Shown here one piece after another: positions 9,301-18,688 of a stretch of DNA of 26,815 nt. The position numbers were made by a program, and so were the translations under genes. This DNA comes from Chlamydomonas sphaeroides (taxonomy: Eukaryota > Chlorophyta > Chlorophyceae > Chlamydomonadales > Chlamydomonadaceae). Location of the stretch: the NCBI GenBank assembly GCA_001662425.1, contig BDDC01001234.1, positions 3,800 through 30,614 of the forward strand, read 5' to 3'. Under the pieces are notes generated by a model. The model was not told the origin of the DNA. It made no database searches and was given only the letters and a program-made list of their open reading frames with translations. Every line of letters begins with the position of its first letter. The stretch's first letter is position 1.

Positions 9301-12300
9301 AGGTGGCGGCAGGCCTGGAGGCATTCCTGTCGTCCGACACGTTTGGTAAGTGCGCACATCTTGTGACACTTGTGACACTGATTGGGTAGCCGGCTGTGAG
9401 CCGAGGCCGCTTACTGCTCCCACCTGTTTTGTCCCGGGACCGGCCACGCAGTCACCGCAGGCGAGGCCATGGACGTGGATAAGGGTGGCGAGGAGGACGC
9501 CGCGGCCGGAGCGGCGGCGGGTGGGCGGCAACGCGGCGAGGCCACTCGGCAAAAGGAGCAGCAGCGCCGTGAGCGCGAGCGGCGCCTGGAGGTTCGCGAC
9601 CAGCGCGAGGGCGCGTGGATGGTGCTGGTGGAGGTGGCGGCCCACGACCCGTCCGCGCCATCATGGCCGTTCCTGCAGCGCTGCTGGTCGGAGCTGCAGG
9701 CCGGCATCGGAGCCCGCGGCTCCAGCGCCGAGGCGGCCGCCGCGGCGGGCCAGGAGGGCGCAATGCTGCTGTGGGTCATCAGCCACGCGGCAACAGCGCC
9801 GCGATTCCCGGCGGCCGACGCCGCCAGCCTGGCGGAGGGCCTGCTGCAGGTGCTGTCCAGACGACCCAGCTACATAAGACGTCACCCACGCCGTGCTGTA
9901 ATTGCTGCATTGCCAGTGGTACCACGCATATTGGCTGCCAAGCGGCATCAAGGCCGGCCCCGCTGCCCCGTGCAACCGTGCAGGCCACGCTGGGCTTCAA
10001 CCTACCGTGTGCGGCGGTGGCTGCGCACCTGGCAGCGCTGCACCGCCTGACGCAGGCCGAGGCCTGCCAGGCGGTGGTGGGGCCGCCGGCGCAGTGGTGC
10101 GGCCGCATGATGGAGGCAGCCGAGGAGGTGCTGGCCAAGGCCATGGAGGCTAGGGGCAACCTGGTAAGCCCTGGGCGTCGTCCCATGCAGGCAACAAAAC
10201 ACGCACGCTGCAGCCCGCCCACAGCCGGGCTCCGCGCGTCGTCCTGGCTTGTCGGCCTCATGCCCGTTACCTTGCCCGTCCCTCCCATGTCCCGTAGACG
10301 CCGGCGCTGGCCAGCCGCTGCCAGCTGGCGCTTTTCACGCTTGGGGAGGTGGCGCTGCTGCGGGAGGTCAAGACGCCCGGTGGCGTGCCCGTCAAGGTGC
10401 AGGCGCTCACCGCCACGCGCGGAGGTGGCCCCGGCGGCGCCAACCGCCAGGCGCAGGTGCGCGGCTGCGCAGTGTGCGGCTGCCGGTGCGGCACGGATGC
10501 TGTTGTCTGGCACGGGCGCCCTACTGTGGGCCTTCTTTACCTTCCGTCCTGTGGTCGCAGGCCTCGTCCTGCGTCGCGGCCCACGCGTGGACGTGCCTGG
10601 GCAAGCTGTGCATGGTAGACGAGCCGCTGGCCAAGAAGTGCGTGCCACTGCTGGTGCAGGTGAGCCGCGCGCTGGCTGCGATTTGCGCGCGCCTTCCCGT
10701 CCCAGCCGGTACTGGCCGCACATGTCCACTTCCGACTCTCTGTGCTCCACGCCGCACCGTCTGTCCCTCATCCTCAACGTGCCGGCCCACCCTGTCGTCC
10801 CGCCGTGCGACCGCAGGAGATGGCCGGGTGCCCCAACCCCGTGGTGCGCACCAACCTGCTGGTGGGCCTGTCCGACATGGTGGTGCAGTTCACGGGCCTG
10901 GCGGACGCCTACGTGGGCCGGCTGGCGGCCATGGTGGTAGACCCGCACGAGCTGGTGCGGCGCCAGGCGCTGGCGCTGCTGGCCAACCTGCTGCTGCGGG
11001 ACTACGTCAAGTGGCGGGGCAGCCTGGTGCACAGGTGCGGTGCACACAGGCAGCAGCCGCGGGCGGCGGGCTCAGAGCGGCGCCCTGTTATCTGACTTCT
11101 TCTGGACGCGAGGACGGCCCAGCAATCCGCTCAACATATAGCGAGCGACAAACGCTGAGAATATGCCGTTGTTCCGGCCGCGTCGCCGCAGGTTCCTGCT
11201 GGCGCTGGTGGACTCCTCGCTGGGCGTTCGACAGCTGGCGCAGTACCTGCTCAGCGACTCGCTGGCGGCCAAGGCGCCCATGCTGGCCTACAACCACTTC
11301 CTGGAGTCGCTCTTCGTGCTCAACGACTGCAGGTGCGGGGCGCGCCGCCCCGGGCCCGCCGCGCAGAGGCACGCCGCCCGGAGCCAGCCTCAATTGCAAT
11401 GCTGCTAGCGCTTCCACTGACGATTCCCGTGCCTTGTCCACAACCCTGCGTGCCGCACAGCGCGGGCATGCACGCCAAGCGGGGGGGCGGCGACTCGGCG
11501 GAGCTGGCGGCCGACCTCGCGCTGCACGCGGGCCTGGAGGGCGGCGGCGTGTTCCACCTCAAGGGCTCCACGCCCATCATGAGGTGCGCCCCCCCCCCCC
11601 GGGGGGGGGNNNNNNNNNNNNNNNNNNNNNNNNNNNNNNNNNNNNNNNNNNNNNNNNNNNNNNNNNNNNNNNNNNNNNNNNNNNNNNNNNNNNNNNNNNN
11701 NNNNNNNNNNNNNNNNNNNNNNNNNNNNNNNNNNNNNNNNNNNNNNNNNNNNNNNNNNNNNNNNNNNNNNNNNNNNNNNNNNNNNNNNNNNNNNNNNNNN
11801 NNNNNNNNNNNNNNNNNNNNNNNNNNNNNNNNNNNNNNNNNNNNNNNNNNNNNNNNNNNNNNNNNNNNNNNNNNNNNNNNNNNNNNNNNNNNNNNNNNNN
11901 NNNNNNNNNNNNNNNNNNNNNNNNNNNNNNNNNNNNNNNNNNNNNNNNNNNNNNNNNNNNNNNNNNNNNTGCCAATGGCGCAGCCTGCTGCTGCCTACAG
12001 CAGCACTGCAGCCGTGCGCAGGCATGCGATGTGCAAGGACGCGTGCGGCCGCCCAGCTGCGCAATTCCCTGCCCTCCCTGCCCGCCTGCCTCCCGCGCCC
12101 CCAGGGCCAAGCGCGACATCATCTACACCGCGCTGCTGCGGCGCATGAGCCCCGAGCACCGCTTCGCCGCCTCCGCCAAGCTGGTGGCCGAGGTGCTGGG
12201 CGGCGTGGTGGACGGCCTGCTGCCGCTGCCCGAGGCGGACGAGGTTCTGGGGGATGCGCTGCGGCTGCTGGGCTGCAAGGACATGAAGGTGCGAGGCCCG

Positions 12301-14575
12301 CCCCACTGGGCTGCTGGGCAAGCGTATGGGGGCAGGCACACTGTGTCGGCATGGGGTTGTTGCTGCAATATGTGGAGGTTGCGGCACAGATAGCACGCTT
12401 GCGCAGCGGATGAGCATGATGCCCGTGCTGAGCTGAGTGCGTTACACTGCCGGCTGGTGCACCGGCAGGTGGCCGCCAACCGCTTCGGTGCGGGCGCTGG
12501 CGAGGACGACGGCACAATGGAGTTGAGCGGCACGCAGGAGGAGACCGCCAAGGCCCGCGGCAAGCTGGTGAGCGCACAGGGCGCGGCGTAGCAGCGAGGC
12601 TAAATGGCGCTCGGGTTAGCTATGAGCAGCCCTGCTGAACGTCTGACGGCACATGAGCTTGCCAAGCTGCCCCTAAAGCCTACCGACCCCTGACCTGACC
12701 AGCCCCCGCTCCCGCCTGTTCACCTCCAGGTGGGCGCCATGATGCGCAAGCACCTGACGGAGAGCGTGGTGCCCCTCATGGTGGAGCTGCGCTACATGCT
12801 GCAGGCGAGGAGAGGGAGGCTGGGGGAACCTGGGACAGAGTGGGACGTGAAAGTGCCTACCCCCGACACCTGCCGGTAGCGAAGCACCACGATATTGGCC
12901 ATGCTCCATCTGCAGTTCCCATGCTCGCCTGCTGATGTGCTGTTTCCGGCCCACCCTGCAGGCCCAGAAGCACCCGCTGCTGGGCTCCCTCATGCTGTGC
13001 ATGGCCAACCTGCTGCGCGACTACAAGTCCGAGATCGAGGACATCCTCGTTGGCGACAAGCAGGTGGGCGGGGCCTCCGGTTACAGCCACGTAGGTACCC
13101 CTCACAGCAGGGTCCAGTCCGCTGTTGCCACAGCTTCACTGCATGGCGCACACGCGTGACCCGCACTGACCCGTTCCCTCCGCCCTGCCGTCGTGCCCCG
13201 CCTGCCCCGGAACTCCCGTCACATGCTCCCACTCTCAGCTGGCCCGTGAGATCATGCACGACCTCAAGCACTACGAGGCCCTGGCCAAGCAGCAACAGCA
13301 GCAGCACGAGGCCGCAATGGTGTCCGCGCTGGCGGGGCCCAGCGGGGGCGGCCAGCAGCAGCAGCCGACCGGCAGCCGCGGCGCGGCGGCGGGCGTGGCA
13401 GCGGCGGGCGCAGCGGCGGACCTCATGCCGCCGCCGCCGGCACCGGGCGACCGCCGCCGCCGGCAGACGGCCGTGCTGTCGGGTAAGGTCGACCCATGCG
13501 TTCGCAATCGTGCTTGCCTCGTCCAAACCCCTGCCGGCCCCTCCCTGCTGCCGCTCCCTCAGGCGTGGAGCCGGGCCGCACGCCCACAGCCGCCGAGGTG
13601 CTGATCACGGCCACCGCCATGAAGCGCCGCGCCGACCGGCCGCCGCTGACCCGGCAGCACACGCCGCATGGCGCCACGCCGGGCGCCTGGCCGGCGCCGG
13701 GCCCGGACGCCGCGGCGGCCGGCGCCAAGACCCCTGCCCCGGTCCTGCCTGGCGCGGGTAGGCCATGCCCTCGGGGCCCTGGGATTGCACGCCAGCGTAG
13801 GCTGCGGCGGTCCATCCGTCCGCGTGCTTCTACAGTCACTCACTCGCCGCTACCCTGCTTGTTCCTTCCCACCCGCACAGGCGCCGCAGCCGCCATGCGC
13901 ACGCCCGGCACCGGCTTGCTGGGCACCGCCCAGCGTGCTGGCCTTGTCGCTGCCATGCCCTCGCCCGCACCGCTATCCGCCCGGGCGCGCCGGCCGCAGG
14001 GCGCCGCGGCCGCCATGGCGTCGCCGGCGCCCGTGGGCGCCGCCAGGGCGCGCGCTGGGGCGGCGGGCGGTGGACCGGGCCCATCCGCAGCCGCGGCTCA
14101 GGCTGCAGACGGCGAGGAGGCCCGCTTCACGGTAGTGGTGCCCAGCCCCCTGGGCTTGGCGGAGCAGCACCAGCGCAGGCTGCGGCCGCTGGGCCCGCAC
14201 AACGCCGACGTCGGCGGGGCCGGGCCGAGCGGCGATAAACAGCCGGGGCGCACGCCGCCGGCGGCGCTGGCAGCCGCGGTTCGCGCTGCCCAGCAGGCCG
14301 CCGCGGCGGCGGCGCCCGACGGTGACGCCGGGGAGCAGGAGGAGCTGCCGTTGCAACAGCAGCCGGAGGCGGCCGCGGGCGGCGGCAGGCCGCGCCGGGG
14401 CGGCGCCGCCAAGGCCGGAGGGGCGGGCGCTGGTCGTGTCAAGGCGGAGGCTGAGGGCGATGGCCACATGGGGCCGGTGCTGGGCGGGGGGGCGGCGGTG
14501 AAGCAGGAGCAGGGCGGGGAGGCACCGGCAAGGGGGGCCACGCGCGCCTCCAAGCGCCGCCACGGAGGTGCGTGA
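6311..14575 (+). CDS. NCAPD3: Condensin II complex subunit D3 (CAP-D3)
   Basis: HEAT-repeat subunit of condensin II, which compacts and organises chromosomes in the nucleus. Twenty-five exons join in phase to about 1666 aa (human about 1500): 6311-6574, 6657-6963, 7044-7248, 7341-7452, 7558-7629, 7733-7828, 7919-8021, 8104-8252, 8387-8530, 8627-8857, 8940-9345, 9452-9849, 9984-10163, 10298-10456, 10561-10659, 10817-11034, 11192-11332, 11461-11583, 12105-12288, 12469-12567, 12730-12804, 12962-13063, 13239-13482, 13563-13757, 13881-14575. Diagnostic blocks are HAWTCLGKLCMVDEPLAKK, LVRRQALALLANLLLRDYVK, NHFLESLFVLND, RRMSPEHRF and DKQLAREIMHDLKHYEAL, in the order and spacing of CAP-D3. Residues from about 1310 to the end are a disordered Ala/Gly/Pro/Gln-rich tail. 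The intron after 12804 appears to start with GC. The N gap falls wholly in the intron 11584-12104, so no coding sequence is lost. An upstream in-frame ATG exists at 6167. Confidence 0.93.
11610..11969. other. Assembly gap (360 N) inside a CAP-D3 intron
   Basis: The run of N is preceded by twelve C (11589-11600) and nine G (11601-11609), a self-complementary homopolymer that would impede sequencing. The exons on either side, ending at 11583 and starting at 12105, join in phase 2 to read MR-AKRDIIY, a continuous conserved CAP-D3 stretch. The gap is therefore intronic and its true length is unknown. Confidence 0.95.
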
Positions 14576-15370
14576 TGCGGAGCCATTGCACTGGCAGCCC
14601 CGTCGCCTTGCGCGGAGGCGCATGGAAGTGGCGATTGGGTTGTGACGCAACTAGACAGAGGACCGCACTTGGCCCAGACTGCCATGCCCAGGGCCGGGTG
14701 CTGTATGGGCGCGCCGGAGCTATTGCGAGGGAGCGCGGGCCTTGTCGAACCATTACTATGTGAAGGGCGTAGGACCAAGACTCATACCACACATCGCGTA
14801 CACTGCATGCCGTGCATGCCACCTCGCATGCCACGAACTGCTACCATGGGTGACGCGCCGCGTGTAATGCTTCCGCACATGTGCCTACGACGGACAAGAT
14901 GAACGCGCCCGCCTGGCCTTCTGGTAAGCCGCCTGCAGCAGTACGCCAGTCACGTCGCACACGCGGGAGACTGACGCATCCCCACCAGGACCGTTATCCA
15001 ACTCTCGTGGCACTATGGAGTAACACCGACTGAATGTACACGATTCGTTCCGCACCCTCAACTTGCCGCAGCGCTCACATCAGCCAATTGGATTCTTCAC
15101 TCTCCCTCCAGCGCCAAGTGGCCGCTCGCTCTGCTGCCCCACACAGCAGCACAAACGCACGCAGGAGCCAGGAAGCAGTCCATGCCAATGGCATGGTCAC
15201 AAGAAAGCTCACGCATGTCACAAGTAGCGGTACGTACGAATGTCCTCGCCCTCAGCCACACCACCACACCAGGCGACCCCCACAGCACCGCAGAGCCTCT
15301 CTACGGACCGCACCACAGAGCTGCCCCCACTGCCCTTCTCGCCGCTTGCCTTAGGCCCTCACCGCTCCCC
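14576..15370. other. Convergent intergenic region (3' UTRs)
   Basis: About 800 bases between the CAP-D3 stop and the end of the minus-strand acyltransferase gene. It contains the plus-strand TGTAA at 14863-14867. I found no minus-strand TGTAA for the acyltransferase and no supportable exon. Confidence 0.5.
14863..14867 (+). terminator. Candidate poly(A) signal TGTAA
   Basis: TGTAA on the plus strand, 287 bases after the CAP-D3 stop at 14573-14575. It is the first such signal I see downstream, implying a 3' UTR of about 300 bases. Confidence 0.5.
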
Positions 15371-18285
15371 TCACCACAGCAGCCGCACTGCGTGGCGCGG
15401 AAAGCCCAGCCCCCACACGCGCACTGCCCAGCCCGCGGGCCCGTAGACCAGCACCCGCAGCTCCCTGTGGTAGCTGGCCCGGAACCAGGGCCGGAAGAAC
15501 AGCACGCTGCTAGAGGCCATGAGGGCCAGGAATGAGGCGACCCGCAGGGGCCGGGGCACGGCGCAGGCCACCCGGCGCAGCAGACGCGGCGACGCGGCCT
15601 CGGCTGCTCGTTGCGCCAGCAGCAGCAGGCCGTGGCCTAGGAAGAAGGCGGCCTGCTCGCCTGCGGGCGGTTGCAGGAGAGGAGCGTGCGGGGAATTCGT
15701 GAGTTTGGATGTCAGCGCACCTCAGGGGACCAGGGGTCTGCACGTGCCGGCAGCACCATGCACATACTCGACCCGGGGCCCCGAGGAGCTCTACCGCACC
15801 TGAGGGCCGGCCAAAGTTGATCCACAGCAGCGACTCGTGGAAGAGAGCCGAGAAGGCAAACACCGCCAGCGTGGGGACCGCCAACAGCAGCGTGCGCTGG
15901 TGCCGCAGCAGCCAGCCAGCAAGGCGGCGCCGAAGCCCGACCGCCGGGGCCGCAGTGCGAGGGCCGCTGGTGTCGACGAGGACTTGCCTTGCACCAGCGC
16001 AAGAGGCCGTGCGGCGCCGCGGCTTGGGCGGGGCACCGCGCTGGCCATACCCTTTGCCAGGACTTCGCCTAGCCCGCCGGCGTGCTGCTTGGCCGCTGTG
16101 GGCAAGGCCCGCCGCTGGGCGCGAGCCCGCTGTGGAAGCGATCGCTGGGTCGGCCAGTGGCCCGCGGCTGGACACATGCTGGGGGCCGCAGCCGCCCGCT
16201 ACAGCGGCGATGGCCCAACGCAGCGCACGCCGCGTTGGCGCAAACACTAGCCGCGCCCACCACCAACGGAAGGCCTGGTGCCACCTGCGGGTCGAGCAGT
16301 CGAGTGCGGACTTCAAACCACGCGACCGCAAGGGGCCCTGCTCTCCCGGCCCCCTTCTCCCCCCGCGGCGCACCCACCTCTCGTTCCAAAACTCTACTGG
16401 GCTGGCGGACCGCTCCGGCGACTTGAAGAGCGGCTCCCACCGCGGCGCCCGCACCCCCGCCGCCAGCGCAAAGCTCAGCACCCACAGCATCTGTCGGCGG
16501 GCGGGGCATATGGGGCACCATGGGGTGGCGGGCAGAGCTTGGGCTGGCGCGGAGGAGTAGCATCCTCATCCTCAGCAGCAGGGCCGCCCCACGCGCCGGC
16601 GCGTCCTCTCCTCTTCCCGTGGTCTCGCCGCGGTTCCCACCCACCTCCATGGAGTGGAAGAAGTAGCGCAGGTGGAAGAGCAGCGCGGTGGCGAAGACGG
16701 CGCTCAGCCAGGCCTGCGCCGCGCGCGAGGGGGCCGCCGGGAAGCAGCGCGCTGGGCGGGGTGAGGGGCTCCTGGCTGGGCATGGCCGCAGACACGGGGC
16801 CGGGCATGGCCTCACGGGCTCACCTGCACGGCAAAGGGCGCGGCTAGCACCGCCTCTGCGCGCCTGCGATGGCAAGGCAGGTTGCGCGTCGGGCCCTTGC
16901 CTTCGGCGTGCCTCCTCCCTCCTCGCGCAAAGCGGCCACGGCCGCCTGCCACAGGCCTCGGCCCCTGCGCCCTCTGCCGCTACCCCTGCGCCCCGCCCGG
17001 CGCCCACCGGTGCATCAGGTACGCGTTGCAGCCCTCGCATGCGGTGTAGGTCCACAGAAAGTCCGCCAGCGGCCCCCACACCACCGCCGCAGCCAGCCGC
17101 AGCCGGCATGCCAAGCCAGCGCCAGCGGGCTTCGCCAGTGCGACCCCGCCAGCAGCCCTAGCGGCTGCTGCAGCTGCGCCCTGTTCGCTGCCGCTGGCGT
17201 CCCCGCCGCCCAGGCTGCTGTTGCCACTGCTTCTGCTGCTGCCGCTGAGCTGCGCCCCCGGCTTCGCCCCCGCCCTGGGCGAGCCCTCAACGCCGCTGTC
17301 GGCGCCAATGCCGGCTGCTGCGCAGCCCGCGGCTGCTGTCAGGCGCAGCAGAGAGCGGCCCCGCCCGCGCTGCGCCTCCTGGCCCTGGCGCGCCGCACCC
17401 TGGCCTGTCACCTCAGCAGCAGGCTCTCCGCCTGCGGATGGTACTGCCACCGGCTCAGACACCAGCGAGAGCTTCTGACGCCCCGCCTCCTGCGCCGCCA
17501 CCTCCGGGCCCCGAAAGGGCTGCGGCAGGTCCAGCTGCGGGGGCCGCAGCACCAGCACATCCAGCAGCAGGAAGCGCCAGAAGGGCAGCAGGCGCTCGCC
17601 GCGGCGCAGCAGCGCCAGGTCCGCGACCTGGGCCGCGGTGGGGCAGAGGGTCTTGTGCGACAGGCGGTGTGCCGCAGTGCATGCGAGCGCAGCAAGCCCC
17701 AAGGCGGCAAGCAGCGCGGCTGCAGCTGCGGGCCCCACCACCAAGGGCGCCGCCAGAACACACGCGCCGCCAGCGCGCCGCCGGCCCACCTTCCATGCAA
17801 ACAGCTGCACCAGCATGACCGACAGCTCCCGGATCCAGTAGGGCCGCCTGCGAGGGCATGGGCAGGCAGGTCGCCCTGGAGCTGTGGCTGGGGGCAGGGG
17901 CCCGTCACGCTGCGACTCCGCAGTTGCTAGACGAGGGTCTCGGTTTGGCGCATGCCCTGCGCTTGCAGCAGGCAGGCCCTGCCGCGGAAAGGCTGCCCCC
18001 GCTGGCCCCGAGGCCCCCCCATGCTTGCCATGGGTGCAGGTAGCGCACGCTGAACGCGTAGGCCACCAGGAGCACAAGGCCTAGAGCCGCCCGTGTCGCG
18101 AGGGACCGCAGCGGGTGCAGCAACTGGTGCACCGCTAGCCAGTAGAGAATGCACATCCCAATGCCCGTGGCGAAGCACCTCAGGGTCAGAGCAGTCGGAT
18201 AGTCGAGGATTGAGCGCCCATGCCAATCGGTCGGCCCGGCGCTGAGCTCGAGGCCAACCGTAAGCGCCTGAAGCTGCCACAGCAT
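15371..18285 (-). CDS. Wax-synthase-like MBOAT acyltransferase
   Basis: Multi-pass membrane enzyme, probably in the ER, expected to transfer a fatty acyl group from acyl-CoA to an alcohol-type acceptor. Seven exons join in phase to about 697 aa: 18029-18285, 17008-17847, 16824-16863, 16645-16713, 16378-16490, 15800-16284 and 15371-15660. Family marks are FWNERWHQAFRWW (436-448), formed exactly across the exon 5/6 splice and matching the FW..RWH motif of wax synthases, and FSALFHE (584-590), whose His589 is the likely catalytic histidine. Hydrophobic segments are visible at about 31-52, 65-80, 112-143, 334-352, 380-395, 570-588 and in the C-terminal exon. Odd points: intron 1 seems to begin with GC (TG|GCAAGC), and low-complexity insertions lie at about 200-330 and 475-545. 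The second may hide an unrecognised intron. Substrate (wax ester, sterol ester or other) cannot be told. It is divergent from the exonuclease gene. Confidence 0.82.
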
Positions 18286-18688
18286 GACATGTGTTTGTTA
18301 TGTGGGGTCGCGCTTCGTTGTTTTAGCTTTTGCTGTGCATCGGCCGGTTTTTTCATCGGCCGTCGCGGTGCCCGAGGCAAACGGTATGCACTGTATTGCC
18401 CACTGCCTGCAATTGCTTATGGACGCGCTGACCGTGTGCAGCGAGTGTTACCTGTCTGAAATGAGGCACATACAAAATGCGAGTCCATAAGTATTCACAG
18501 CTGACGCGCTTGGCTTGGGGCATTACATCGCACGCACGGTGAGCTGCGCGGGCAGTTAAACAAGCAACGCGCACGTCAGCACCGGCTGTCGATGTCTGCC
18601 CAATAATGAATGCCGTCGGCGCAGGCCGTCCTGCGCTCTGCCCGCACGGCGCGCTACAAGCGCCGCCGGTGAAGACAGCGGTGACGCC
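18286..18688. promoter_or_regulatory. Bidirectional upstream region of the acyltransferase and exonuclease genes
   Basis: 403 bases between the minus-strand start at 18285 and the plus-strand start at 18689. The part 18290-18480 is T-rich for this genome, a promoter-like property. Two ATGs out of frame with the exonuclease gene occur at 18606 and 18610. The second opens a 20-codon reading frame closing at TGA before 18689. They could act as upstream ORFs if transcription starts before them. Confidence 0.4.

Noticed and set aside
9779..11047. Minus-strand open frame of 422 codons
   Set aside because: Antisense to several well-supported CAP-D3 exons; no domain.
10249..12393. Plus-strand open frame of 714 codons running through the N gap
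   Set aside because: It exists only because N was read as open; its sequence is out of frame with the CAP-D3 exons it overlaps.
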